A stretch of DNA of 64,000 nt from assembly GCA_934661195.1 (NCBI GenBank), contig CAKUJD010000004.1, positions 237,261-301,260 of the forward strand, given 5' to 3'. The stretch comes from an uncultured Muribaculaceae bacterium. GTDB taxonomy: Bacteria; Bacteroidota; Bacteroidia; Bacteroidales; Muribaculaceae. The notes under the pieces are model-generated. The model did no database searches, was not told where the DNA came from, and worked only from the letters and a program-made list of their open reading frames with translations. Below, one piece after another: positions 27,508-36,844 of this stretch. A program made the position numbers and the translations under genes. Position 1 is the stretch's first letter; each line of letters opens with the position of its first letter.

Positions 27508-28551
27508 GTGAAAAAGACATTATCGCTCTTAATGAAATATGGCATACCCGTAGTGGTGGGTGTGGTGCTGATTTATGTGCTGTATAAAAACGTGGACATG
27601 CACAAGACGCTGGGCATACTGCGCACCCGCATCGACTGGTGGTGGTTTGTGCCCGTGTTTGTGGTGAGCATACTCAGCCACGTGTTCAGGGCGCTGCGCT
27701 GGCGGCTGCAGCTGCGCGCCATCGGTGTGCGCCCGTCGGTGTCGGCGCTGGTCAACAGCATCTTCGGCACCTATGCCGTCAACCTGGCCATTCCGCGCTT
27801 TGGCGAGGTGTGGCGCTCGGGCTACATAGCCAAGCGGCAGAAGGCCTCGTTCACCACTGTGCTTGGCTCGATGGTGGCCGACCGCCTGAGCGACACGCTC
27901 ACCGTGCTGGTGCTCACCATAGCCGCCTTCTTTGTGGCCGAGCAGCAGCTGGCCCAGTCGGTCGACGGCCTGCACGACAAGTTTGTGGCCCTTGCCACCT
28001 CGCCTGCGGTGTGGGCTGCCGCCGTGGTGTGCGTTGCCGCTGTGGCGTGGCTCATTAAGGGCAAAAGCCAGAATGCGCTGGTGCTCAAGGTGCGCCAAAT
28101 GGTGCTGAACCTGTGGAATGGATTTGCCGGGGTGGCCAAAATGGATGGCAAGTGGGCCTTTGTGCTCTACACTCTGCTCATTTGGGGCTGCTACTACCTG
28201 CAGCTCTACATTGCCTCGCAGGCTTTCGACTACACTTGCGATTTGGGCATGAAGGCGGTGCTGGTGCTGTTTGTGCTCAGCAGCATAGGCATGGCGGTGC
28301 CCACCAATGGCGGCCTCGGAGCATGGCATGCGGCAATAATCCTGGGAATGTCGTTCTACGGCTTCGGCCCGTTCAGCGCCAGCAACCCCAACATCGAGGC
28401 ATACACATTTGCCATGGTGGTGTGGGGCATGCAGACGCTGCTGCTGATAGCGCTGGGCATCTATGCCTTCGCCAGCATCTCAATCGACAGCCGCCGCATT
28501 GCCGCAGGCAAGACCAAGGTGGACCTGAGCGGCGACGGAATGCAGATTTGA
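27508..28551 (+). CDS. Flippase-like membrane protein (LPG_synthase_TM/UPF0104 type)
   Basis: 347 residues, inner membrane, about eight to nine transmembrane helices and no soluble catalytic domain. Family blocks: WFVPVFVVSILSHVFRALRW, NSIFGTYAVNLAIPRFGEVW, the loop YIAKRQKASFTTVLGSMVAD then RLSDTLTVL, and SSIGMAVPTNGGLGAWHAAI near the end. These integral domains occur in lysylphosphatidylglycerol synthases and hopanoid or lipid transport proteins; the lipid moved here is unknown. Translation probably starts at the GTG at 27508, and the leader is about 110 nt long. The next gene lies 52 nt downstream and is probably in the same operon. Confidence 0.85.
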   Translation: MKKTLSLLMKYGIPVVVGVVLIYVLYKNVDMHKTLGILRTRIDWWWFVPVFVVSILSHVFRALRWRLQLRAIGVRPSVSALVNSIFGTYAVNLAIPRFGEVWRSGYIAKRQKASFTTVLGSMVADRLSDTLTVLVLTIAAFFVAEQQLAQSVDGLHDKFVALATSPAVWAAAVVCVAAVAWLIKGKSQNALVLKVRQMVLNLWNGFAGVAKMDGKWAFVLYTLLIWGCYYLQLYIASQAFDYTCDLGMKAVLVLFVLSSIGMAVPTNGGLGAWHAAIILGMSFYGFGPFSASNPNIEAYTFAMVVWGMQTLLLIALGIYAFASISIDSRRIAAGKTKVDLSGDGMQI

Positions 28552-28603
28552 CTTCTAAAGACAAAAAATATAATTAACACACTTCAAAAAACACAACTAC
28601 ACT

Positions 28604-29140
28604 ATGGCAGGCCTGATTGACGATGACTTTAACGACAACTTCACCGAAAAGCGCACCGAACGTCCGCAACCCGCAGCCCCCAGCCCCGAGGAGCTGCGCC
28701 GCCAGCGCGAAGAAAAGGAACTTAAAGAAACTGTGATTGAACGCCACCACGGCAAGGTGCGCGCTTTGCTGGTGGGCCTTGTGGCCCTGGCGGTGATCGC
28801 AGTGGCAGCGATGCTGTGGCTGCACTATTTCCACCCCTACAAAATAAGCCAGGAGCGCGGCGTGATAATGGAAATGAGCAGCAAGGGCGTGGTGAAGAAA
28901 ACTTTCGAGGGGCAGATGATGAGTGAGCGCCTCATCGATGCCACCCACATCTATCAAATCGATTTCCCGTTCAGCGTGACCGACGACTCAGTGGCCGCCC
29001 AGGCCGCGCGCCTTGCCGGCACCGGCCGCCTTGTGACGGTGCGCTACGAGGAATACAAGGGCACCGTGCTGTGGCGTGGCGAGACCAACCGCATAGTCAC
29101 CGCCATCGACGCTCCGGCCGATTCCACAGCGGCCCAGTAA
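28604..29140 (+). CDS. Bacteroidales single-span membrane protein of unknown function
   Basis: 178 residues. The N-terminal 50 residues are charged and probably disordered (MAGLIDDDFNDNFTEKRTER, then EELRRQREEKELKETVIER); one transmembrane helix follows (about 52-74, VRALLVGLVALAVIAVAAML); the rest is a small beta-rich extracytoplasmic domain opening with PYKISQERGVIMEMSSKG and including KTFEGQMMSERLID and RLVTVRYEEYKGTVLWRGET. The pattern is conserved in Bacteroidales, where homologues have at times been misnamed 6-phosphogluconate dehydrogenase (from memory); no such activity is visible. It follows the flippase-like gene by 52 nt. Confidence 0.75.
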   Translation: MAGLIDDDFNDNFTEKRTERPQPAAPSPEELRRQREEKELKETVIERHHGKVRALLVGLVALAVIAVAAMLWLHYFHPYKISQERGVIMEMSSKGVVKKTFEGQMMSERLIDATHIYQIDFPFSVTDDSVAAQAARLAGTGRLVTVRYEEYKGTVLWRGETNRIVTAIDAPADSTAAQ

Positions 29141-29158
29141 GCTCGGTAATAGGAAACA

Positions 29159-29199
29159 GCAAGCGCGCCACGGAACCTTGTGCTCCGTGGCGCGCTTGC
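29159..29199. terminator. Hairpin between convergent genes
   Basis: GCAAGCGCGCCACGGA (29159-29174) pairs over 16 bp with 29184-29199. It lies between the stops at 29140 (+) and 29226 (-). Neither side has a good T-run, so its terminator role is inferred from stem strength and place. Confidence 0.6.
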
Positions 29200-29225
29200 G
29201 CTGTATTGTGTGTGATGATGTGTGC

Positions 29226-32027
29226 TTATCGCACAGCCACCTTAAATGTGGCTTGTGAAGCACGCACTATGTAGATGCCTGCTGCGGGCAGCTGGTAGGC
29301 TGCTGTGCCCGCGCTTTGGCGGCGTGAGGCCACTGTGCGGCCCGCCACATCGATTATGGCCACTTGCACATCGGCGGGCACTGTGAGGCGCAGTGTGCGC
29401 CCGACTGCGGTGCAGGCGTAGCCTTGGGCCAAATTGCGCTCCACTCCCGAGCTTTTGAGCGTCACTTGCACGCGGTTGCTCTCGCGCGACTCAAGGTCGG
29501 CGTTGTGGCCCACCACCGAGTAGCTGTAGACGGTGGACGGCTTCAGGCCTGTCACGTGCAGCGATGTGGCCAGCCCGGCATCCACGTCTTTCCACTCCTT
29601 GAGCGGCAGTTCGGCATACTCGCCGCCGTAGCCCACCGTCACATCGTCGATCACGGCGCTGCCCGTGCCTGGGCGGCGCATAGTGATTTTGGCCTGCATC
29701 ACTCCATCGGGGAAGTTGGTGACGGCCACGCGCTGCCCGCCGGCGGTGTTGTCGAGCGGCGCAATGGTGGCCACGTCCACCCAAGTACCATCCACGAGGC
29801 CTTGAATCACAATCGAGTTGTCGGCGCTCGAACTGTTGCCGCGGTACCACAGCGACATCTCACGAATGGCCTGCTTATAGACGCATGTGAGCAGATATTT
29901 GCCGTCGGCGGTGAGACGCAGCGACGGCGGCGTGGCGGCATAGGCAAGGCGTGAGTCAAACTGCTGGCTGTTGCTTTCCCAGCCTGTGGGCAGCATATTG
30001 GCCTGGAAGTCGGCCGTCTGCTTGTAGGGTTCGCCCAGCTGCTTGGTGAACACGCTTACCGTGTAGCGCTCGGCCTCGGGCAGCGGCTCCCAGTTGGCCA
30101 CAAACGAGGTGTCGGTGACCTCGGTGGCTGCTTTGGCCGTCACCTGCTTGAAGTCGATGGTGGGCTCGGTGGTGCTCACGGTCACCTCGTTGCTGGCGGC
30201 CGAATAGAACTGGCCGTTGGTGGCGCACACCTCATAGTAGTAGGTGGTGAGCGGCTGCAGGCCGGCCACGCGGTGGCTGGCAGTGTCGGGCAGCTCGGCC
30301 TTGTTATATCCGTCCACATAGGCGCGTGCGCCCGATGCGTCTTTGGTGTATACGCTCAGCAGGTAGCCGGTGGCCTTGCCCACTTTGTTCCAGTTGGCCA
30401 CAAACGAGCCGGCGCGCACATTGGTGGCCTCGCCGGCCACCACCTTGTCGAATATGTCCTCACCGCCCTTGAACATGAAGCTGATTGTGCCGTCGGCGCT
30501 CTCGCGGATTTGCGTGATTGGGGCGTACAGGCGCTCGCCCTTCCAGGTGATCATCGAGGGGTCGGTGTCGTCGGTGAATTCCGACACGCCCTTGCTTCCC
30601 GGGAACGGGTCGCCCTCGATGTTGTAGCTCGACGCCTTGCCGTCGGCCTCAACAATGTCGACATACTGCTTGCTCACGTTGCAAATGTTCATGTTCCAAA
30701 TCTCGGGGTTGAAGTTGATGTGCCACACCAGCATGCCGTGGTAGGGGATGTATTGGTCCCAGCCCTGCTGCTGTCGGTTTTCGAATATGTAGTATTCGCT
30801 CGAGTCGCTGGTGTTGAGTATGTAGGCGTCGTTGTAGTGGCCGCTCTGGCACATGGCGCCCATGGTGATGTTGGCCGGATCCTTGAGCTCGTGCGGCTCA
30901 ATCCAGCCCAGGCAGTAGCGCTCATAGGCGGTGTGCGTGGGCGGAGTGCGCGTGTCGTTGTTGTAGCTGCCGTTGTCCATCAGGCTCCAGTTGCCGGGGG
31001 TGAAGGCGCCCGAGTAGGTGGTGGAGTAGAGGTCGGGCAGTCCCAGCACGTGCGAGAACTCGTGGCAGAACACGCCTATGCCGGCCATGGTCTGGCCCAC
31101 GCCGTTGGCCAGCTCGTTGGAGCAGGCATAGTGGTTGAGCTTTTTGCCGTCGAAGTAGTATCCCTTGTTGCCCAGATCCCACGAGTGGGGCCATATCGAG
31201 CTGGCAGGGCCGCCGTCGGCCTCGCCGTAGCCGGCGTAGAACAGATACACATTGTCGATCACGCCGTCGTTGTCAGTGTCATATTTCGTGAAGTCGATTT
31301 GGCTGTCTAGTTTTTGGCAGGCCTCCCACACGATGTCTTGCGGAGCAATGTCGTTGCCGTCGCTGTCGTTGCCTCCGTAGTGGCTCATATTGTTGTCGAG
31401 GGTCACCGGACCATACACGTCGAATTGTGGCGTGAATTGCGCGTTAGAGCTGGCGGTGAAGAAGTCTTTCACCGAGCCGGTGGCGCCATACTCGCTGTAG
31501 CCAATCTTCGACAGGTAGTCGCTGAAAGCTTGGTTGGGGTTGGCCAGGGTGAACTTCTTGTCGGCAAACTCAACAAGAATCACCAGCGCGCGCGGCGAAC
31601 CCTTGGTGGGAAAAGTGGTGAGTTTAGATTCCTGCGCCACCTTGCGGGGCATGCGGCGCGCGGCCACTGACTGCTGCTGGCGCTGCAGCACCTGCAGCGA
31701 CTGGCCGCGGTCAACCGTGGCGAGGAAACTCTTGGCCGCTGCACTGCGGCTGTCGGCATCGGCGGCCTGAATGCCGCTCGACACCAGGCGGTTGCCATCG
31801 ATGCGGGCATAGGTGAATGTGCCGGCTGCGTCGCGCAGCAGCACATAGCCGTCGGCCGATGTGAAGTAGTGGGCGCGCTCATCGCCATGCAGGCTCACGG
31901 CCACAGTGGTGCCGTCGGGCATGGTGTAGTGCATGATGCCGGGCTTGGCAGGCATGGCCCACGAATGCAGTGCGCACGAGGCGGCGCAAGCCATCATCAG
32001 GCAGCCTGTAAAGATTTTTTTGATCAT
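29226..32027 (-). CDS. Secreted M6-family metalloprotease with FnIII modules and sorting tail
   Basis: 933 residues. After the signal peptide (MIKKIFTGCLMMACAASCAL) comes a propeptide, then an M6 peptidase domain (about 135-500). The zinc site is H322-E323-F-S-H326 in GIGVFCHEFSHVLGLPDLY, with D/Y following as in immune inhibitor A-type enzymes; GNWSLMDNGSYN and the met-turn region follow. A calcium-like site DTDNDGVIDNVYLFYAGYGE precedes it. Residues about 530-620 and 690-840 carry FnIII-like and jelly-roll modules (ATNVRAGSFVANWNKVGKAT, FVANWEPLPEAERYTV). The tail ends AAGIYIVRASQATFKVAVR. It is divergent from the 1516-residue surface protein and shares its operator region. Confidence 0.92.
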   Translation of the reverse strand: MIKKIFTGCLMMACAASCALHSWAMPAKPGIMHYTMPDGTTVAVSLHGDERAHYFTSADGYVLLRDAAGTFTYARIDGNRLVSSGIQAADADSRSAAAKSFLATVDRGQSLQVLQRQQQSVAARRMPRKVAQESKLTTFPTKGSPRALVILVEFADKKFTLANPNQAFSDYLSKIGYSEYGATGSVKDFFTASSNAQFTPQFDVYGPVTLDNNMSHYGGNDSDGNDIAPQDIVWEACQKLDSQIDFTKYDTDNDGVIDNVYLFYAGYGEADGGPASSIWPHSWDLGNKGYYFDGKKLNHYACSNELANGVGQTMAGIGVFCHEFSHVLGLPDLYSTTYSGAFTPGNWSLMDNGSYNNDTRTPPTHTAYERYCLGWIEPHELKDPANITMGAMCQSGHYNDAYILNTSDSSEYYIFENRQQQGWDQYIPYHGMLVWHINFNPEIWNMNICNVSKQYVDIVEADGKASSYNIEGDPFPGSKGVSEFTDDTDPSMITWKGERLYAPITQIRESADGTISFMFKGGEDIFDKVVAGEATNVRAGSFVANWNKVGKATGYLLSVYTKDASGARAYVDGYNKAELPDTASHRVAGLQPLTTYYYEVCATNGQFYSAASNEVTVSTTEPTIDFKQVTAKAATEVTDTSFVANWEPLPEAERYTVSVFTKQLGEPYKQTADFQANMLPTGWESNSQQFDSRLAYAATPPSLRLTADGKYLLTCVYKQAIREMSLWYRGNSSSADNSIVIQGLVDGTWVDVATIAPLDNTAGGQRVAVTNFPDGVMQAKITMRRPGTGSAVIDDVTVGYGGEYAELPLKEWKDVDAGLATSLHVTGLKPSTVYSYSVVGHNADLESRESNRVQVTLKSSGVERNLAQGYACTAVGRTLRLTVPADVQVAIIDVAGRTVASRRQSAGTAAYQLPAAGIYIVRASQATFKVAVR

Positions 32028-32088
32028 AAATTGTAGTTAATATTTTATGCAATACTGGGGCGTTTCGTGCCCCTTTGAAAAACGAATG

Positions 32089-32153
32089 TGCAAAATTAGA
32101 TAAAAAATATTAGCATAATGCAAGAAATGCTTCAAATTTTATCTAATTTTGCA
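32089..32153. promoter_or_regulatory. Divergent promoter region with perfect 17-bp inverted repeat
   Basis: TGCAAAATTAGATAAAA (32089-32105) is the exact reverse complement of 32137-32153, with 31 nt between. Each arm contains a TAATTTTG -7 element: 32098-32091 for the M6 protease (minus) and 32144-32151 for the 1516-residue protein (plus, start near 32158). A CTTG on the minus strand (32124-32121), 22 nt from its -7, is the only -33 candidate; the plus side has none. A regulator binding the repeat could control both genes at once. Confidence 0.6.
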
Positions 32154-32187
32154 AATCATATAATATTTCATCAATAAAACCTGATTT

Positions 32188-35100
32188 ATGAACAAATTAC
32201 TCTACACATGCCTTGCGCTTGTGTCGTTGCTGCTGTGCAGTCCGGCCCAGGCACAAGAACCAGTGCGCGCCTTTGGCGGCCACACAGCCGCGCAGCAGGC
32301 GCAAAAGGCGCTTAGCCTTACGGGAGTGAGGCGTCAGGCTGCTGGCGGCGCTGTGGCGTTTGCCGGCGCCAGCCGTGCCAAGGCGCGCCAAAGCGTGCCT
32401 CTGAAGGCAGGCGACGGCACCACTCTGTATGGCGAGGTGGCCTACAGCAACCTCATGAACGAGACCACCCTCAGCTGGGGTGTGTATTCGTTTCCGGCCC
32501 AGGCCGACATGAAGGTTACGCAGAAGTTTCTGCACACCTCAATCTGTGCCAATGGCGGCGGCGCCTACCGCAAGGGCAAGCTGCACTTCACCAGCTATTA
32601 CGAGGGCGTGGCAGGTCTTTCCTACCTATACTTCTGCACGCTCGATGTGAACAGCTGGACACTCGACACCAAGGCCCTGCCTGCCGACACCTACACATCG
32701 ATAGGCCTTGACATGACCTACGATCCCGTGGGCGACAAACTGTATATGCAGGCCTATACCGACGATGTGGCCAACGACAATGTGACCCAAAACACCTACA
32801 CCCTTTCGACCATGGACATTGAGTCGGGACGCTCGACCCCAGTGGCCGAGATGGACCGCATGTCGACCATAGCGTGCGACATTGCCGGCCAGATGTATGG
32901 CGTGCGCTACAGCGACGGCATGTTCTGCAAAATCGACAAGAGCAATGCCCGCGTAACCCCCATCGGCTCCACGGGTGTGAACCCCATGTATAACGGCAGC
33001 AGCACGTTCGACTACAAGACGGGCAAACTCTACTGGACCACATATGAGCGCACCACCGACAAGAGCGGCCTCTATGAGATCGACCTCGCCACCGGCAAGG
33101 CCTCGCTCATATCGCTCTTCCCCAACGATGAGCAAATCACATCGCTCTACATTCCGCAGAGCGATGAAATCTATAGCCTCAACGCACCCGAGCTGGATGT
33201 GAACTTTGTGGGCGCCAACACCACCGGAAATGTGGTGGTCACCGCCCCCACCACCAACGCGCAGGGCACCGCGCTGAGCGGCAATGTGACCATCAGCACC
33301 TACATTGACGGCAACCTCACGTTCACCGACGAGGTGAAGCCCGGTGAGTCGGCTTCGCACGCATTGACCCTGGCCCAGGGCAACCACACCGCCGAGGCTG
33401 TGGCCACGCAGGCCGGCGTGGGCAAGAGCGAGCGCAAGCAGGTGAAGTTCTATGTGGGCACCGACGGCCCCGCCGCAGTGCGCAACCTCACCCTCACCAA
33501 GACCGGCGACTACACCGCCCACCTCACGTGGGAGCAGCCCAGCGAAGGCGAGCACGGCAGCGCCATCAACCCCAACCTGGTGTACTATGAGGTGTATCGC
33601 CAGCCAGGCAACGTGCTGCTGAGCGATGGCACCACAGGCACCGAATACACCGACCACATCACTAGCAAGCAGCTGCGCAACTACAGCTACACTCTGGTGG
33701 GCTACTACAAGGGCGTGAAGGGCGCCAGCACCACAAGCAACGAGGTGGCCTTCGGCGAACCCAACGAAATACCCTACACTGAGACGTTCGACACCCAAAG
33801 CGCATTCGACACCTACCTCACCATCAACGCCAATGGCGACAAGGGCGTGTGGCAGTGGAACAGCGACAAGAAGTGCGCCGACTACAGCTACGACACCTTC
33901 AACAAGGCCGACGACTGGCTGATTACCCCCGGCCTGCGCATGAGTGCCGGCCGCAGCTACAAGCTCAAATTCCAGGCGGCCAGCACCAGCTGGATGTATC
34001 CCGAAGCCATAGAGGTGAAGCTGGGCAACGGCACCAATGTGGAGAACTTCACCACCACACTCATTCCTGAGACCAAGCTCGTGCATCAGGATATGCGCGA
34101 ATATGAGGCTGTGGTCACTGTGCCTGCCGACGGCAACTACTTCGTGGGCTTCCACGCACTCAGCGACCGCGGCCTCTATGACCTGTATGTAGACGATGTG
34201 CGCGTGGAAAACGGCCCGGCCACCACAGCTCCCGACACCGTGCGCAACGCGCGCGCCACTCAGGAGGCCAACGGGGGCAAGGCCATCACCGTGTCGTTCA
34301 CTGCCCCCTCGCTCGACTTCTCGGGCAACGCCCTTGGGTCGCTCACTGCCGTGAATGTGTATCGCAACTCGGCACTTGTAAAAGAGTTTGCCAACCCCGC
34401 AGTGGGTGCCGAACTCAGCTTCACCGATGCCACTCCGGCCACCGGCCGCAACACCTACCGCATTGTGGCTGTCAACGCCAGCGGTGAGAGCAACCCTGTG
34501 GAAGTTGTGGGCTGGTCGGGAGCCGACGAGCCCACCGCACCGCTCAACGTGAAGCTCACTTCCACCGATGGCAAAACGGCCGTGCTCACCTGGAGCGCTC
34601 CGCAGTATGGCGTGAACGGTGGCACCATCGATGCCTCTAAGATCACTTATAATGTGTATAACAGCAAAAATGTGAAGGTGGCAAGCGCAATCAGCGCCAC
34701 CACATTCACCGACGCCACCATCGACACCGTGGGCGGTCAGGTGAACGCATACTACTATGTGGCCGCGCTCAGCGAGAACGGCAACAGCGAGCTTGCCCGC
34801 TCCAACGTGTACAACTTCGGCCGCCCCTATCAGGACGGATTCAGTGAGTCGTTTGCTGGTGGCAAGTTTAACACTCAGGCCTGGATCGCCGAGGTGATTA
34901 ACCCCAGCCCATTCAGCAACGCATTCTACGGCCGCTACTGGGGCTTCACCCACGACAAGTGGGACCGTGGCCCGCGCCCATCGGCACAGGATGGCGACGG
35001 CGGCTACCTGATAGCCTACACCGACTACATCGACGTGGAGTCGCGCATGATTTCGCCTAAGATCAATGTGAAGGGGCTTAAGAACCCCGTGCTCTCGTTC

Positions 35101-36738
35101 TGGTTCTACCAGTATTACAACCCCGACACCGAAAACGGCTACTCGCACTACAACGAGACGATGACCGCCCAGGTGCTGGTCGACGGCAAATACACCGACG
35201 TGACCAAGCCAATCCACCTCATCAACGGCAACGGCTGGTATCGCTACGATGTGCTGCTCAAGGACTATGTGGGCGCAAGCGACTTCCAAGTGGCATTCAA
35301 GACGCACAACTACCTGAGCTACGACATGCATATCGACAACATCACCATTAAGGATGTTAAGGACAACGACCTCTCGGTGAGCGACATCAGCGCGCCCGAG
35401 AAGATAGCCGTGGGCTCTGAGCGCCAAATCACAGCCACTGTGTTCAATGGCGGCGCCACCACCGCCAGCGGCTACAAGGTGCAGCTGCTGCGCAATGGCG
35501 AGGTGGTTGCAACACAGGAGGCCACTGAGGCTCACGCCTTTGGTGCCGAGAAGACATTCTCGTTCACCGTGGCTCCCACCATTGCCGACGCCGGCAACAC
35601 CTACACCTATGCCGTGCGCGTGGTGGCCGATGCCGACGACGATCCCACCAACAATACGAGCAAGGAGGTGAAGGTTGAGATTCCGGCCAACGACGTTCCA
35701 GCCGTGGCCGACCTCACCGCGCAGGCCACTGCCGGCTGGGTGAAACTCTCGTGGAGCGAGCCCGACGACAGCCAGGCCTCTACCGCCACCACCGAGGGTT
35801 TTGAAACCTATGAGGCCTTCACCATCAAGAACTTTGGCAACTGGACACTATATGACGGCGACCAGTGCGCAACCTACGAGATTAAGAACAGCAGCAGCGA
35901 GAGCGGCAGCTACGACTATCCCAACTCTGGTGCGCTTATGGCCTTCCAGGTGTTCAACCCCTCGAAGGCAGGCATCACTTCGCAGCTGTGGCAGCCATAT
36001 CTGGGCAACCAGATGGCAGTGTGCTTCGATGCGGCCGGTTCGCAGAACAACGACTGGCTGATTTCGCCTGAGGTTAAGGGAGGCACAAAGGTGAGTCTCA
36101 TGGCACGCAGCGTCACCAGCCTCTATGGCCTCGAGCGCTTTGAGTTTGCCTATTCTACCGAGAGCACCGATTCGGCCACATTCAAGACCATTGGCAACGT
36201 GAATGTGGTGCCCGACAAGTGGACCAAATATGAGTTCACTCTGCCTGCCGACGCCAAGTATTTTGCCATCCATTGCGTGTCGGCCGACGTGTATGCGCTG
36301 CTTGTCGACGAAATACAGTATGAGGGTGCCAATCCCGCACCCCTGCAGCTGCAGGGCTTCAACGTGTATCGCGACGGTAGCAAGCTAAATGCCGCAGCCG
36401 TTGAGGAGAGCGCCTACACCGATGCAGCCGTTGAGGAGGGCAAGACCTACCGCTACAACGTGACTGCACTCTACGACCGCGGTGAGAGCGCCTACAGCAA
36501 CACAGTGCAGGTGCTTTGCTCGGGTGTTGACGGCCTTGATGCCGACCTGCCCACCGTGTGGGCCGCAGCAGGCGCAATTCACGTGCGCAATGCCCAGGGC
36601 CGCCCCGTGGCCGTCTACAGCGTGGCCGGGCAGCAGCTCTACAGTTCCAGCGGCGAGGCTCGCCACGATGTGGCGGTGCCGGTCGGCGTCTACCTTGTGA
36701 AGGTGGGTGCCACAGCCGTTAAGGTGCTGGTGAAGTAA
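32188..36738 (+). CDS. Large modular surface protein (propeller, FnIII-like, choice-of-anchor-J-like, sorting tail)
   Basis: 1516 residues. Signal peptide MNKLLYTCLALVSLLLCSPA. Order: TTLYGEVAYSN entry motif, a propeller-like region (about 85-400; DYKTGKLYWTTYERT, LYEIDLATGKASL), FnIII-like (about 430-515), choice-of-anchor-J-like jelly roll (about 530-670; NKADDWLITPGLRMSAG), FnIII-like modules (about 680-870), a second jelly roll (about 880-1050; KINVKGLKNPVLSFWFYQYY), a CARDB-like segment (about 1060-1165; NDLSVSDISAPEKIAVGSER), a third FnIII/jelly-roll pair, and the tail ending VPVGVYLVKVGATAVKVLVK. Its first 670 residues align with the 689-residue protein at 40509 and the remainder with the 985-residue protein at 36845. 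Probably adhesive or glycan-binding (inference). Confidence 0.88.
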   Translation: MNKLLYTCLALVSLLLCSPAQAQEPVRAFGGHTAAQQAQKALSLTGVRRQAAGGAVAFAGASRAKARQSVPLKAGDGTTLYGEVAYSNLMNETTLSWGVYSFPAQADMKVTQKFLHTSICANGGGAYRKGKLHFTSYYEGVAGLSYLYFCTLDVNSWTLDTKALPADTYTSIGLDMTYDPVGDKLYMQAYTDDVANDNVTQNTYTLSTMDIESGRSTPVAEMDRMSTIACDIAGQMYGVRYSDGMFCKIDKSNARVTPIGSTGVNPMYNGSSTFDYKTGKLYWTTYERTTDKSGLYEIDLATGKASLISLFPNDEQITSLYIPQSDEIYSLNAPELDVNFVGANTTGNVVVTAPTTNAQGTALSGNVTISTYIDGNLTFTDEVKPGESASHALTLAQGNHTAEAVATQAGVGKSERKQVKFYVGTDGPAAVRNLTLTKTGDYTAHLTWEQPSEGEHGSAINPNLVYYEVYRQPGNVLLSDGTTGTEYTDHITSKQLRNYSYTLVGYYKGVKGASTTSNEVAFGEPNEIPYTETFDTQSAFDTYLTINANGDKGVWQWNSDKKCADYSYDTFNKADDWLITPGLRMSAGRSYKLKFQAASTSWMYPEAIEVKLGNGTNVENFTTTLIPETKLVHQDMREYEAVVTVPADGNYFVGFHALSDRGLYDLYVDDVRVENGPATTAPDTVRNARATQEANGGKAITVSFTAPSLDFSGNALGSLTAVNVYRNSALVKEFANPAVGAELSFTDATPATGRNTYRIVAVNASGESNPVEVVGWSGADEPTAPLNVKLTSTDGKTAVLTWSAPQYGVNGGTIDASKITYNVYNSKNVKVASAISATTFTDATIDTVGGQVNAYYYVAALSENGNSELARSNVYNFGRPYQDGFSESFAGGKFNTQAWIAEVINPSPFSNAFYGRYWGFTHDKWDRGPRPSAQDGDGGYLIAYTDYIDVESRMISPKINVKGLKNPVLSFWFYQYYNPDTENGYSHYNETMTAQVLVDGKYTDVTKPIHLINGNGWYRYDVLLKDYVGASDFQVAFKTHNYLSYDMHIDNITIKDVKDNDLSVSDISAPEKIAVGSERQITATVFNGGATTASGYKVQLLRNGEVVATQEATEAHAFGAEKTFSFTVAPTIADAGNTYTYAVRVVADADDDPTNNTSKEVKVEIPANDVPAVADLTAQATAGWVKLSWSEPDDSQASTATTEGFETYEAFTIKNFGNWTLYDGDQCATYEIKNSSSESGSYDYPNSGALMAFQVFNPSKAGITSQLWQPYLGNQMAVCFDAAGSQNNDWLISPEVKGGTKVSLMARSVTSLYGLERFEFAYSTESTDSATFKTIGNVNVVPDKWTKYEFTLPADAKYFAIHCVSADVYALLVDEIQYEGANPAPLQLQGFNVYRDGSKLNAAAVEESAYTDAAVEEGKTYRYNVTALYDRGESAYSNTVQVLCSGVDGLDADLPTVWAAAGAIHVRNAQGRPVAVYSVAGQQLYSSSGEARHDVAVPVGVYLVKVGATAVKVLVK

Positions 36739-36752
36739 CAGTAAACATCACT

Positions 36753-36798
36753 CTCGCGGTGTGCGCCCCGTCAAGCGGATGCACACCGCGAGTTTTTT
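36753..36798 (+). terminator. Rho-independent terminator between two surface-protein genes
   Basis: CTCGCGGTGTGC (36753-36764) pairs with GCACACCGCGAG (36781-36792), directly followed by TTTTTT. A textbook intrinsic terminator, so the next gene needs its own promoter. Confidence 0.9.
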
Positions 36799-36844
36799 AA
36801 ATTGGAAGAAATTATTTCTACAATCAATATTATATTCAGTCAAC

